From: Methanocella_A sp049676595 | Lineage (GTDB): Archaea; Halobacteriota; Methanocellia; Methanocellales; Methanocellaceae | Length of the DNA stretch: 64,000 bases | Direction of reading: 5' to 3' | NCBI RefSeq assembly: GCF_049676595.1 | Contig: NZ_CP187259.1 | Coordinates: 186,001 to 250,000 of the forward strand | The notes under the pieces: model-generated | Seen by the model: only the letters and a program-made list of their open reading frames with translations | What the model was told of the DNA's origin: nothing | The model's database searches: none | Shown here: piece after piece, positions 18,263-26,500 of the stretch | Position numbering within the stretch: the stretch's first letter is position 1 | How the letters are laid out: every line of letters begins with the position of its first letter | Position numbers and translations under genes: made by a program

Positions 18263-18931
18263 ATGACTCGAAGCATTACTAGCTTACTCCTGCTTTTACT
18301 CATATCAAGTATGCTCACAGTGAGCGGATGTACATCTGGTAACGGCACACTGCCGCAGGACAAGTACGTAGCCATTGATGAACACCTGGATGTTACCTGC
18401 AGCCTGATCAATGGCACGGACCCATCGATCCCCCACATCACCCTGCCCGTTGTGTTTGATTATGACGGTAATACCAAAAGCAGCAACTGGGGTGGACGGA
18501 TTAGTAGCTGGGGCGACACGCCTGACGGTTATTACCCCGAGATCAACGACAGCTTCAAAGTGCTCTTCGGCTCAAGCTATTACCGGGACCTTGCACCCCG
18601 GGATACTCGTACAGGCCTGCAGGTTAGCGGCGTATACGCTTTCCCGTATACGGGCGGATCTGGCTTTACCATCGAAAGCGTCGCCAGTAATGGTACCGTA
18701 TACGCCAGCTATCACAACACGTCGATCTTGTTAAAGCCCGGAGACAAGTGGACAGCTCCAGTGACCTGTGAGATCAGAAGCGCCAGTGGTGCATGGATGG
18801 GCAGTCCATTTACTTACGTAGCCAGCTTCAACACGACCTGGACTGTAACTAACAGGGGTGTTTTCGACAAGTCGAACCTGACGAAATATCACAATAACCA
18901 GTCGAATATCGGATACTACCAGAGTTATTGA
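18263..18931 (+). CDS. Secreted lipoprotein, paralogue 2
   Basis: A 222-residue tandem paralogue of the preceding gene, 20 bases downstream. Its signal peptide (TSLLLLLLISSMLTVSGC) has a lipobox VSGC. Shared blocks include LPQDKYVAIDEHL, GYYPEINDSFKVLFG, FPYTGGSGFTI, LKPGDKW and NLTKYHNNQSNIGYYQSY. The middle is longer by a Gly/Ser-rich insertion (SNWGGRISSWGDTPD). It is probably anchored on the outer face of the cytoplasmic membrane. Function unknown. Confidence 0.8.
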   Translation: MTRSITSLLLLLLISSMLTVSGCTSGNGTLPQDKYVAIDEHLDVTCSLINGTDPSIPHITLPVVFDYDGNTKSSNWGGRISSWGDTPDGYYPEINDSFKVLFGSSYYRDLAPRDTRTGLQVSGVYAFPYTGGSGFTIESVASNGTVYASYHNTSILLKPGDKWTAPVTCEIRSASGAWMGSPFTYVASFNTTWTVTNRGVFDKSNLTKYHNNQSNIGYYQSY

Positions 18932-18970
18932 TATGCTGAATTAGCCTTGTCATCTCGATGTTCGCCTTTT

Positions 18971-18994
18971 GAACGCCTGCATTCGCAGGCGTTC
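18971..18994. terminator. Perfect 10-bp hairpin after lipoprotein 2
   Basis: gaacgcctgc / gcaggcgttc with loop attc, 40 bases downstream of the lipoprotein 2 stop. There is no U-run directly after it, so it may be a processing or stability hairpin or part of the repeat nest that follows. Confidence 0.4.
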
Positions 18995-19179
18995 TCAAAG
19001 GCGTTCCGTGAAGGAGCGCTGCGCTGTAACCGACTGGAAGCAGTCCCTTGTATACAGAACACAGATTGCACAGATTGACACAGATTGACACAGATGATTA
19101 ACTGCATAAAAGGAGTAAGGCAAACTCGTTTCTGATGATTATCTGTTATCGTCTGTGTTCCATGAAAAATTGTTGGTCC

Positions 19180-19320
19180 GGGAGGTGTTGAGAGGTCAGA
19201 GAGGAGGTCGGAGAGGTGCAGGGAGTTCGGAGAGGACACGTTCAAGCTGGGAGGTTAGAGAGGTTAAGAGGTCTGAGAGGAGGTTATGTGAGGCACTCGG
19301 AGGTCCGAGAGGATAGATTT
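19180..19320 (+). repeat. GA-rich repeat, copy 2
   Basis: Tandem degenerate units (gagaggtcagagaggagg, gggaggttagagagg, ggaggtccgagaggatag) of the same family as 16793-16935, in the same orientation. It is directly followed by a copy in the opposite orientation, with an AT-rich hinge (ttaaaaatta) between them, so the two form a large imperfect palindrome. Confidence 0.65.
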
Positions 19321-19324
19321 AAAA

Positions 19325-19440
19325 ATTATCCTCCCTGACCTTTCCACACTCCCCATCCTCCTCTCTGACCTCCGACCCTCCCTGACCTCCCAGCTTGAAA
19401 ATCCTCCCAAACCTCCCGGGAACTCCCCGGCCTCCAGGAG
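19325..19440 (-). repeat. GA-rich repeat, copy 3 (inverted)
   Basis: Pyrimidine-rich on the plus strand (cctccctgacc, cctcctctctgacctcc, tcccagcttgaaaatcctcc). Its reverse complement matches 16824-16874 closely. Together with copies 1 and 2 it sets up inverted homology across the 16.8-19.4 kb segment. Confidence 0.65.
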
Positions 19441-19740
19441 TTTTTCATCGGCTTAACTTGAAAAACCTGTTTTCATAAGCCGAGTCAATCTGTATCATCT
19501 GTGCAATCTGTGTTCTGTATACAAGGGACTGCTTCCAGTTGGTCACAGCGCAGCGTTCGTGTACGTTCGCGAACTCAGGTACAACATTTCAGGATATGGC
19601 GATGACAGGACATTTTCTGATGAACGCTCAAAAAGTTCCAGTAATAGAATATGCGATCATCAGACGGCTGTCGGTCCGTAAAAAAAGACGATGGCATGAA
19701 GTGACGCCAGCTTACAGGCGTCACATCACAATAATTTACA

Positions 19741-20865
19741 TCACTCGATTTTCCTGACCGAGCTTCTCCAGTTCGCCGACAGCTCGATCTCCTGCTTCAT
19801 GTTGACCCGGGCCTGGACGTCCGTGACGATGATCTTGTCGCCCACCGATAGCGCCTCGGCGGCGTTGGCCAGCTCGCCCCAGAACACGACGCGAATGCGG
19901 CCGGACTCGTCTGAGATGTGTACGCCGCACAGCCGTCCGGGCTTGCCGTCCTTGGTGGTGAACTCCCTGACGCCGTCGATGCCGGTGACCGTGCCCTTGA
20001 CATTGTACGACTGGTCGGGCACGATCTCCCCGATCTTGGTGACCTCTTCCTCGTACTGCACGGGCTTCTCGGCCTTTCTTATGATGCCCCGGCTGCCGAC
20101 CTGCAGTTCCACGCCGCCGTTGAAGGACTCTCTGGTGTACCCGTGTAAGAGTTCGATGCTCTCCCCGGGCTGGAAGGGGTCGAGTTCCTTGATCTTCGTG
20201 TCCCAGACGGTGACCCTGATCTTGCCGGAGTCGTCGCCGAGCATGAGGCTGGCTAAAGTGCCGCTGGACCCGTCTTTGCGGTTGAAGGACTTCGGCTCCT
20301 GCCGGGAGAGGATGACCCCCTTTACTGAGACGTTGCCGAGGCCGGCCTTGAGGTCCTTGATCTTGCTCATGGAGTCTTTTACAGTAATTTTAGCGTCGTC
20401 CTTCATGAGGCCGCCGCCTCTGCCGATGGTGACTTCCAGGCCCTGCTGGCCTTCCTTGATATAGCCCTTTACCCGGATGACGTCGCCTTCCTTGAGGTCG
20501 CCCGTCTTGATCAGGTCTGCCAGGTCGTCCCACAGCACTACTCTGATCTCCCCGGTCTCATCCGCCACCAGGATGTTGGCGACCCGGCCCGCGGTGCCGT
20601 CCTGGCGCGAAAACTCTCGGGGCGGGAACGCGCCGGTGATCTTGCCCACGAACTCCGCGTTGCGCTTGTCCAGGGTGATGTCCTTGATCTTGATGGCTGC
20701 CGCTCCCTCGACGCCTAAGTCGTGCGCCACCAGCATGGCCGCGGTGCGCTCGTCGCAGAGGCCTCCCATGGCCTCCATCTTCTCGTCTACCATCTTGTTG
20801 AATTCCTTCTGGGAAATCTTACCGCCCAGCTTTTCGTAGATATCAAGGGTATCGGACATGCTCAA
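19741..20865 (-). CDS. RPA-type single-stranded DNA-binding protein (replication factor A)
   Basis: A 374-residue archaeal replication protein A. After an N-terminal helical segment (DIYEKLGGKISQKEFNKMV) come three OB-fold repeats at about 70-165, 170-265 and 275-370. Each has the core pattern of a G-rich strand, an EFSRQDG/SFNRKDG/EFTTKDG turn and a VVLWD/VTVWD/VVFWG strand. No C-terminal zinc finger is seen, unlike some euryarchaeal RPA large subunits, so this looks like the three-OB form known from Methanosarcina-type archaea. The start may be six bases downstream (MSDTLDIYEK). It is transcribed alone. Confidence 0.93.
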   Translation of the reverse strand: MSMSDTLDIYEKLGGKISQKEFNKMVDEKMEAMGGLCDERTAAMLVAHDLGVEGAAAIKIKDITLDKRNAEFVGKITGAFPPREFSRQDGTAGRVANILVADETGEIRVVLWDDLADLIKTGDLKEGDVIRVKGYIKEGQQGLEVTIGRGGGLMKDDAKITVKDSMSKIKDLKAGLGNVSVKGVILSRQEPKSFNRKDGSSGTLASLMLGDDSGKIRVTVWDTKIKELDPFQPGESIELLHGYTRESFNGGVELQVGSRGIIRKAEKPVQYEEEVTKIGEIVPDQSYNVKGTVTGIDGVREFTTKDGKPGRLCGVHISDESGRIRVVFWGELANAAEALSVGDKIIVTDVQARVNMKQEIELSANWRSSVRKIE

Positions 20866-20931
20866 GTCACTCGCTGAAAGTAAGCCTTAGAGTATATTAA
20901 TGTTGTCGATTTATGACGTGAAAGAAACTTA

Positions 20932-21594
20932 TTAAACCCCTCTCACGGGAGTGCTCTTCAGCTCGATAGCCTGCCGCAGCATGTCGAGGGTGAAGTAGAC
21001 GATCTCGTCCCGGGTCGCGGCGGGGCTGCCCCTGGTGACGTGGACCTCGTGGGACGTCCGGATCATGGCCGTCGTGGCTTCCATCAAAAGCAGGGCAGTC
21101 TTCCGGGGCTCTGCCGCCGGCCGGATGGTACCGTCCGCGATCCCTGTACGTACTGCCTCTATGGTGGTCTGTAGCGCCCGGTGCTTGGCGTGCAGGAACT
21201 GATCTTTGACCGCCTCACCCAGGGTGCCAGCAGCCGCACGCTGCTGGGCATCGAGCAGCATACCGAAATAGACGGGGTATTTTTTGGAGAACTCGTAGTA
21301 GGCCAGCCCGCCCGCGTATATCTTGCTGATGCCCTTCTTCTCTCCTGCCATAGCTGCCCCGACCATATCGCCCATGAGGGCGATCCCCCTGAGGACGACC
21401 GCCACGTACAGCGCATCCTTGTTCTCGAAGTACAGGTATAGCGTGCCCTTTGCCAGCTTAGCCTCTCTCGCCACGTCCTCCATCTTGACGCTGTCGTAGC
21501 CTTTAGTGGCGAACAGTTTTTCGGCTGTGTCGATGATGGTCAGCCTGCGCCCTTCCTTTTCCAGCTCTTTTCGCTGTGCTGTAGTCATATGCAT
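20932..21594 (-). CDS. TetR/AcrR-family transcriptional regulator
   Basis: A one-component repressor of ~220 residues. The N-terminal helix-turn-helix is clear (IIDTAEKLFATKGYDSVKM, then DVAREAKLAKGTLYLYFENKD); the C-terminal ligand/dimer domain is variable, as is usual. I start at ATG 21594 (or 21588, MTTAQRK) because the longer frame to 21639 would run through a palindromic candidate operator at 21616-21630. It is divergent from the leuCDB operon, so it may control itself, the leu operon, or neither; the ligand is unknown. Confidence 0.9.
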   Translation of the reverse strand: MHMTTAQRKELEKEGRRLTIIDTAEKLFATKGYDSVKMEDVAREAKLAKGTLYLYFENKDALYVAVVLRGIALMGDMVGAAMAGEKKGISKIYAGGLAYYEFSKKYPVYFGMLLDAQQRAAAGTLGEAVKDQFLHAKHRALQTTIEAVRTGIADGTIRPAAEPRKTALLLMEATTAMIRTSHEVHVTRGSPAATRDEIVYFTLDMLRQAIELKSTPVRGV

Positions 21595-21615
21595 AGCACC
21601 AGTGTTGTGACTATT

Positions 21616-21630
21616 GGTCAATTTGTGACC
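21616..21630. promoter_or_regulatory. Candidate TetR operator
   Basis: Perfect dyad GGTCA-attt-g-TGACC just upstream of the tetR start. Further half-sites lie nearby (catggtcat 21631-21639, aggtcat 21651-21657), all variants of GGTCA/TGACC. Spacing and position fit autoregulation by the adjacent TetR protein. Confidence 0.55.
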
Positions 21631-21742
21631 CATGGTCATATGATGACTTTAGGTCATTTTTACATATATAGCTTCGTGCATACCGATTGTTATTATTATG
21701 TAAACTTATTTACACCATATTGTCACATTAGTCTTTAGGTAG

Positions 21743-21751
21743 ATTTATAAA
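21743..21751 (+). promoter_or_regulatory. TATA box of the leuCDB operon
   Basis: atttataaa lies 32-40 bases before the leuC ATG. With the usual archaeal spacing of ~26 bases, transcription would start near 21772, giving a leader of only about ten bases. Confidence 0.5.
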
Positions 21752-21782
21752 GGGCACATGGAAACTATGCATTGTAATCACT

Positions 21783-23060
21783 ATGGCCACCAAGCTGACA
21801 ATCACTGAAAAGATCTTCGGCAGGGCTTCGGGCAAGAGCGTGAAGGCCGGCGATTTCGTGCTGGCCGACATAGACCGGGCGATGACGCACGACATCACCG
21901 GGCCGCTCGCGGTCGAGGGCTTCTACGAGATCATGAAGAACCAGGAAGACAAGAAGGTCTGGGACCCGGAGAAGATCGTCATCCTCTTCGACCACCAGGT
22001 GCCGGCCGACTCCCTGGCGGCGGCACAGAACCACATCATGCTGCGCAAGTTCGCGAAGGACCAGAAGATCAAGCACTTCTACGACGTCTTCGAGGGCGTG
22101 TGCCACCAGGTCATGCCGGAGAAGGGCCACGTTGAGCCTGGCATGCTGGTCGTAGGCTCGGATTCGCACACCTGCGCATATGGTGCGCTGGGCGCCTTCG
22201 CCACGGGCATCGGCTCTACCGACATGGCCGCGGCCTTTGCGCTGGGCAAGCTCTGGTTCAAGGTACCCGAGACCATCCGGTTCGAGGTCAACGGCAAACT
22301 CGGAGACCGCGTATACAGCAAAGACGTCATCCTCATGCTCATCGGCGCCGTCGGCGCGGACGGCGCTCGCTACAAGGCTTGCGAGTACGCCGGCGAGGTC
22401 ATCAGGAACCTGGACATATCCCAGCGGATGACCATCAGTAACATGGCCATCGAGATGGGCGGCAAGGCCGGCATCATCGAACCTGACAAGAAGACGGAAG
22501 AGTACGTCAAGGCCAGGGTCAAGGGCTACAAGCTTGACAAGGACATGAAGAGCGATGAGGGCGCGAAGTACGCCGATATCATGGAGTACGACCTCTCCGA
22601 GATGCCTCCGCAGGTCGCCTGTCCCCACAACGTGGACAACGTGGTGGACGTCACGGAGGTCGAGGGCAAGAAGGTCGACCAGGTCTTCCTGGGCAGCTGT
22701 ACCAACGGCCGGTTCGAGGACCTCAAGATCGCCGCAGAGATCATGGGCAGCAAGCCGGTCGCCAAAGGCGTGCGGATGATCGTCATCCCGGCCTCCAGGA
22801 CCGAGTACATGAAGGCCCTCAAGGCAGGCCTCATCGACCAGTTCATGACCGCCGGCGCCATGGTCGAGAACCCGTGCTGCGGGCCCTGCATGGGCGGCTC
22901 CTTCGGGCTGCTCGGCCCCGGAGAGGTAGGCCTGGCCACCTCTAACAGGAACTTCAAGGGCCGGCAGGGTAGCGCCGATGCGTTCGTCTATCTCAGTTCG
23001 CCCGCCACAGCGGCTGCCTCCGCCATCAAAGGAAAGATCACCGACCCGAGGAGCGTGTAA
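21783..23060 (+). CDS. leuC: 3-isopropylmalate dehydratase large subunit (LeuC/HacA family)
   Basis: Large subunit of the two-subunit aconitase-type hydro-lyase, 425 residues, normal for archaeal/bacterial type-2 LeuC. It isomerises 2- to 3-isopropylmalate in leucine synthesis. The [4Fe-4S] ligands are visible as Cys in FLGSCTNGR and the pair in NPCCGPCMGG. Other family marks are SDSHTCAYGALGAFATGIG and IPASRTEYMKAL. Paralogues act as homoaconitase in coenzyme B synthesis in methanogens. The partner subunit's loop (see leuD) favours the leucine role. It is first in the operon with leuD (3 bases apart) and leuB. Confidence 0.93.
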   Translation: MATKLTITEKIFGRASGKSVKAGDFVLADIDRAMTHDITGPLAVEGFYEIMKNQEDKKVWDPEKIVILFDHQVPADSLAAAQNHIMLRKFAKDQKIKHFYDVFEGVCHQVMPEKGHVEPGMLVVGSDSHTCAYGALGAFATGIGSTDMAAAFALGKLWFKVPETIRFEVNGKLGDRVYSKDVILMLIGAVGADGARYKACEYAGEVIRNLDISQRMTISNMAIEMGGKAGIIEPDKKTEEYVKARVKGYKLDKDMKSDEGAKYADIMEYDLSEMPPQVACPHNVDNVVDVTEVEGKKVDQVFLGSCTNGRFEDLKIAAEIMGSKPVAKGVRMIVIPASRTEYMKALKAGLIDQFMTAGAMVENPCCGPCMGGSFGLLGPGEVGLATSNRNFKGRQGSADAFVYLSSPATAAASAIKGKITDPRSV

Positions 23061-23063
23061 AAA

Positions 23064-23606
23064 ATGAAGGTATGGAAGTTCGGAAACGACGTGGATACTG
23101 ACGCAGTCATTCCCGGCCGTTTCCTCATCATCAACGATCCTAAGGAACTCGCTAAGCACGCCTTCGAGGGCGTCAGGCCGGAGTTCCGGGAAAAGGTCAG
23201 GCCAGGCGACGTCATCGTGGCCGGAGACAACTTCGGCTGCGGCTCCTCCCGGGAGCACGCGCCGCTGGCGCTGAAAGGCGCCGGAGTCCGGTGCGTCATC
23301 GCGAAGTCCTTTGCGAGAATATTCTTCAGGAATTCGATCAACATAGGCGTTACTCTGCTGGAGTGCCCCGATACGGATAGGATCTCCGAGGGCGACGTGC
23401 TAGAAATAGATGAAAAGAAGGGCGTCATCGTCAACAAGACGAAGAAGGAGAAGTACCAGGTCACCCCGGTGCCGGAGTTCCTTGCCGAGATAGTGGAGAG
23501 CGGCGGGCTCATAGAGTACGCGAGGAAGATGGTAGACTCGAAGAAGAAGCCGGCGAAGAAGGCAGCGGCAGGCAAGAAGAATGCCAGTAAGAAGGGGGCT
23601 CAGTAA
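23064..23606 (+). CDS. leuD: 3-isopropylmalate dehydratase small subunit with Lys-rich tail
   Basis: Swivel-domain subunit that pairs with LeuC. Family motifs: FGNDVDTDAVIPGRF, GDNFGCGSSREHAP, SFARIFFRNSINIG. The specificity loop after GRF reads LIINDPKEL. Methanogen homoaconitases carry a Tyr-Leu-Arg-Thr type loop here, so the lack of Arg points to isopropylmalate rather than homoaconitate (inference). At 180 residues it is about 20 longer than usual. The extra length is a Lys/Ala-rich tail (KKKPAKKAAAGKKNASKK) like histone or ribosomal-protein extensions. Its stop overlaps the leuB start by one base. Confidence 0.92.
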   Translation: MKVWKFGNDVDTDAVIPGRFLIINDPKELAKHAFEGVRPEFREKVRPGDVIVAGDNFGCGSSREHAPLALKGAGVRCVIAKSFARIFFRNSINIGVTLLECPDTDRISEGDVLEIDEKKGVIVNKTKKEKYQVTPVPEFLAEIVESGGLIEYARKMVDSKKKPAKKAAAGKKNASKKGAQ

Positions 23607-24748
23607 TGGTTTCATATAAAGTACCGGTCATAGCAGGTGACGGCATCGGCCCCGAAGTGATAGCGGAAGGCAAGAAGGTAATCCAGGCAGCTCAGGAAGT
23701 ATACAACTTCGACGTCGAGTGGATCGACATGCCGTTCAGTGCCGATCATTATGTACGCACGGGCGAGACGATCAGCGAATCCTCGCTTAAGGAATTATCG
23801 AAGTACCGGGCCATATTCCTGGGCTCCATCGGCGACGACAAGAAGGTCAAGCCGGGCGTGCTGGAGAAGGGCATCCTCCTCACGATGAGGTTCTACTACG
23901 ACCAGTACGTGAATCTCAGGCCGGTCAAGCTCATGGAAGGCGTGGAGACCCCGCTGAAGGGCAAGACTGCCGCGGACATCGACTTTTATGTTGTCCGAGA
24001 GAACACCGAGGACTTCTACGTGGGCATCGGCGGCCGGTGTAAGAAGGGCGCCAGCAAGCAGGAGCTCGAAGTCATCAGGCAGATGTACTCCGTCAAGTTC
24101 GGCCTCGACGTGGAGACCGACAGCGACGAGATCGCCTACCAGCTGGGCGTAGTCTCGAAGGAGGGCGCAAAGCGGATCATCGAGTACTCCTTCGATCTCG
24201 CGAATTCCCGGCCTAAAAAGCACCTGTCCAGCGTGGACAAGGCGAACGTCCTGACCGACATATACGGCTTCTGGCGAGAAGTGTTCACCGAGACCGCGGC
24301 GAAGTACCCAGCAGTGAAGACCGACTTCAACTACGTGGACGCGGTGACGATGTGGTTCGTCAAGAATCCCGAGTTCTTCGACGTGGTCGTCTCGCCCAAT
24401 ATGTTCGGCGACATCATCACCGACCTGGGCGCCATGATCCAGGGCGGCCTCGGATTAGCCCCCGGCGGCAACATCAACCCCAAAGGCACCAGCATGTTCG
24501 AGCCCATGGGCGGCTCCGCCCCTAAGTACAAGGGCCTCAACAAGGTGAACCCGATCGCCACGATCTGGGCAGGGGCCATGCTGCTGGAGCACCTCGGCGA
24601 AAAGCAGGCCGCGGCGGGCATCGTCGACGCCATCGAGCAGAACCTGAAAGAGAAGAAGGTCCGCACGTACGACCTCGGCGGCTCCGCGGGGACGTCCGAC
24701 GTGGGCACCGACATCGCGAGAATCGTTAAGCAGCAGGGGCGCAAATAA
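23606..24748 (+). CDS. leuB: 3-isopropylmalate dehydrogenase family (LeuB)
   Basis: NAD(P)-dependent beta-hydroxyacid oxidative decarboxylase, 380 residues. Family motifs: the start PVIAGDGIGPEV, the substrate Arg in NLRPVKL, the catalytic Tyr region VVRENTEDFYVGIGG, the metal site in NMFGDIITDLGAM, and EPMGGSAPKYKGLNKVNPIA. It is the third gene of leuCDB, so oxidation of 3-isopropylmalate is the likely reaction. Isocitrate, homoisocitrate and tartrate dehydrogenases share the fold, and at this length it resembles the tartrate-dehydrogenase-like branch. No regulatory leader is seen. Confidence 0.88.
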   Translation: MVSYKVPVIAGDGIGPEVIAEGKKVIQAAQEVYNFDVEWIDMPFSADHYVRTGETISESSLKELSKYRAIFLGSIGDDKKVKPGVLEKGILLTMRFYYDQYVNLRPVKLMEGVETPLKGKTAADIDFYVVRENTEDFYVGIGGRCKKGASKQELEVIRQMYSVKFGLDVETDSDEIAYQLGVVSKEGAKRIIEYSFDLANSRPKKHLSSVDKANVLTDIYGFWREVFTETAAKYPAVKTDFNYVDAVTMWFVKNPEFFDVVVSPNMFGDIITDLGAMIQGGLGLAPGGNINPKGTSMFEPMGGSAPKYKGLNKVNPIATIWAGAMLLEHLGEKQAAAGIVDAIEQNLKEKKVRTYDLGGSAGTSDVGTDIARIVKQQGRK

Positions 24749-24762
24749 GCCCCTTTTCTTTT

Positions 24763-24987
24763 TTACCTGAAGAACTGTTGACCGCCCCGGGTGGCGGCCA
24801 TTGCTTCGGCGTTGTAGCGCTGCCGGTCGTGCTCCGCCCGGCGCTCTGGGTCAGATAGAGCATTGTCAGCCCGATCGTTTCTGGCAAACGAGTTGAGTGC
24901 TGCGGTGCTTGTATGGCTGAAGGCCTTGCAGACATACCGGTAAAGGGCAAGCAAGGTATGTTTCAGCTTGAATAGTGCAGTTTCCAT
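24763..24987 (-). CDS. Possible small protein, 74 residues, unknown
   Basis: Convergent with leuB. I take ATG 24987 (METALFKLKHTLLALYRY) because TGAGG lies six bases upstream; an ATG 15 bases earlier also exists. The N-terminal half is hydrophobic-helical and the C-terminal half polar (DRADNALSDPERRAEHDRQ). No family recognised. No other frame competes here, but conservation is untested. Confidence 0.42.
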   Translation of the reverse strand: METALFKLKHTLLALYRYVCKAFSHTSTAALNSFARNDRADNALSDPERRAEHDRQRYNAEAMAATRGGQQFFR

Positions 24988-25144
24988 AATCGTCCTCAAC
25001 ATGCTGTTGGAGAGTGATGAAGAAAACTGTTAAGGGAAAACTAGTATACTAAAAATTTCCCTGCCTGTCAACTGCTGCTATTTCAAGGTTGATTTCGTAC
25101 GATCACAGTAATTTTCATATACTCAAGCCCCAGATATTCAGGCG

Positions 25145-25939
25145 ATGAGGAAGGACAGGATCGAGGAGCGGATCGCCGGCATCGAAAAGGACATGAAGGA
25201 ACTGCGATCGGAGATCCGGCAGGAGCTGCGGTCGATGGTCTCCGAGCTCAAGGAGTTCCAGAAGCTCATGGTCGAAGACCGGATCGGCAATGTCCAGGCC
25301 GCCATGTCCCGGCAATATAGCCAGATGGCCTACGACGGCGCGCTGGAAAACGCCCGTTCGACATTCCGGGAGCGTATGTGCCGCGATTGTCCGCCTGGCG
25401 AGAACCGTGATGCATGCATCGACCATCTGGTGGACAAGCACCTGCGGGAGGGCATCGACCAGCTGGATCAGGCCAGCCCGGAGACCATAGAGACCACCCG
25501 CAAGGGCATCGTCGACCGCGATGCGAAAGAGCGTATAGGCGAAGATAGCGCCGCGTGCTTGTACTGTTATAAGATCTACGACTCCGAGCGCGACCGGCTG
25601 CTGGCTATGGGCGAAAAATTTGTCAAATACCGGCAAGGTCTGGCTCAGGCACGGACGACCGCCTACTTCAGCCAGCTACCCGACGACCTGACCATCTCCG
25701 AGCTCGTCGACCCCCTGGCCCACCGGTCCCGGTTCGTCATGCTGAAAAGCCTGACGTCAGGCGGTATGTCGTTCAAGGAACTGGGAGAAGTGACCGGCCA
25801 CGAAGGCGGCCACCTGGTCTACCATGTGAAAAAGCTGGCCTCTGCCGGCCTCATCTCGAAAGAGGAGAGCGGGCTTTACCAGATCACCGAGAAGGGCCTT
25901 GGTGTCATGGATGTTATAAGGAAGATGTACGGGAGATAA
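25145..25939 (+). CDS. Coiled-coil / winged-helix DNA-binding protein (paralogue of 35081-35875)
   Basis: 264 residues. The first ~55 residues (MRKDRIEERIAGIEKDMKEL) are a charged coiled coil. The middle has paired cysteines (CRDCPPGENRDAC and CLYCYKIYDSE) that could bind zinc. The C-terminal ~85 residues form an ArsR-like winged helix (RFVMLKSLTSGGMSFKEL, then VTGHEGGHLVYHVKKLASAGL). A close relative with the same order lies 10 kb downstream. Probable cytosolic transcription regulator, perhaps redox- or metal-responsive. The start ATG is the only sensible one and there is little leader. Confidence 0.82.
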   Translation: MRKDRIEERIAGIEKDMKELRSEIRQELRSMVSELKEFQKLMVEDRIGNVQAAMSRQYSQMAYDGALENARSTFRERMCRDCPPGENRDACIDHLVDKHLREGIDQLDQASPETIETTRKGIVDRDAKERIGEDSAACLYCYKIYDSERDRLLAMGEKFVKYRQGLAQARTTAYFSQLPDDLTISELVDPLAHRSRFVMLKSLTSGGMSFKELGEVTGHEGGHLVYHVKKLASAGLISKEESGLYQITEKGLGVMDVIRKMYGR

Positions 25940-26041
25940 AGCCTATCCTATCAAACACTATACAGGACTCATTAAGTGGCTTCGCTCGATCTGCCGGGCA
26001 CCCTTTTCTCGCCTCAGGACGACCTTCGACTAGTGATATGA

Positions 26042-26416
26042 ATGGGATGGAGATGGATAATACTGCCATGCCTGGCATTTGTACTCCTGCTTGCAGCCTC
26101 GGGCATAGCCAGCGCCGACAGGGCTGAAGCGCACATAGATGCTCCTGACACAGTAAGGCCGGGGGAAAGCGTGCCGATCGTCCTGAACCTGCACCACGAG
26201 GACTCGGCGCTGGGGCATTACGTGAACAGCGTGAAGCTTTACGATGGGGACAGGCTCCTGAAAGAGTGGACTTACGACAGGAGTAACTTCAAGAAAGCCG
26301 AAGAATGGTCGGTCACGTATACAGGCAGCTTTGACAAAAACACTAATCTCCGGGCGATGGCTAACTGCAACCTCCATGGTGGGGATGGCTCGAGTAAAAG
26401 CATTGTTGTGCGGTGA
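26042..26416 (+). CDS. Secreted small beta-sandwich protein (desulfoferrodoxin/SoxZ-like fold?)
   Basis: 124 residues with an N-terminal signal peptide (WIILPCLAFVLLLAASGIASA) and a mature domain of ~95 residues. The stretch RPGESVPIVLNLHHEDSALGHYVNSVKLYDGDRLL resembles Ig-like beta-sandwich proteins of the desulfoferrodoxin C-domain/SoxZ type, which read H-Y-(I/V)-x-x-(I/V)-x-L-Y. The match is by eye and weak. No lipobox or anchor. It lies alone between the winged-helix gene and the CooC-type gene. Confidence 0.62.
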   Translation: MGWRWIILPCLAFVLLLAASGIASADRAEAHIDAPDTVRPGESVPIVLNLHHEDSALGHYVNSVKLYDGDRLLKEWTYDRSNFKKAEEWSVTYTGSFDKNTNLRAMANCNLHGGDGSSKSIVVR

Positions 26417-26500
26417 AAGAGTGACGCCCGGCCTATGAGGGACACGCCTGGACGGAAGAGTAACTGCGGTATAGAAAGTACAGTGCGTCAACGTGATTTT

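Larger units (their letters stand above)
19015..19560. repeat. Split copy (E) of the phased CAGATT palindromic repeat with inserted GA-rich repeats
   Basis: The left arm (19015-19097) and right arm (19484-19560) are inverted copies of each other, identical over about 42 bases (from actggaagcagtccc through acacagattgcacagat). Both carry the family-typical outer end gcgctgcgctgt / acagcgcagcg. In the compact copies of this family the arms are separated by about 55 bases. Here they enclose ~385 bases made largely of GA-rich repeats, in both orientations. Nothing in 18932-19740 looks like a gene. Confidence 0.75.

Noticed and set aside
16793..19440. Composite transposon bounded by the GA-rich repeats
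   Set aside because: No transposase or target-site duplication is visible; kept only as an inverted-repeat observation.
21765..23258. 497-codon minus-strand ORF antisense to leuC and leuD
   Set aside because: The opposite strand encodes clear LeuC and LeuD with catalytic motifs. The antisense product is His/Asp/Val-rich with no domain, a typical shadow frame in GC-rich DNA.
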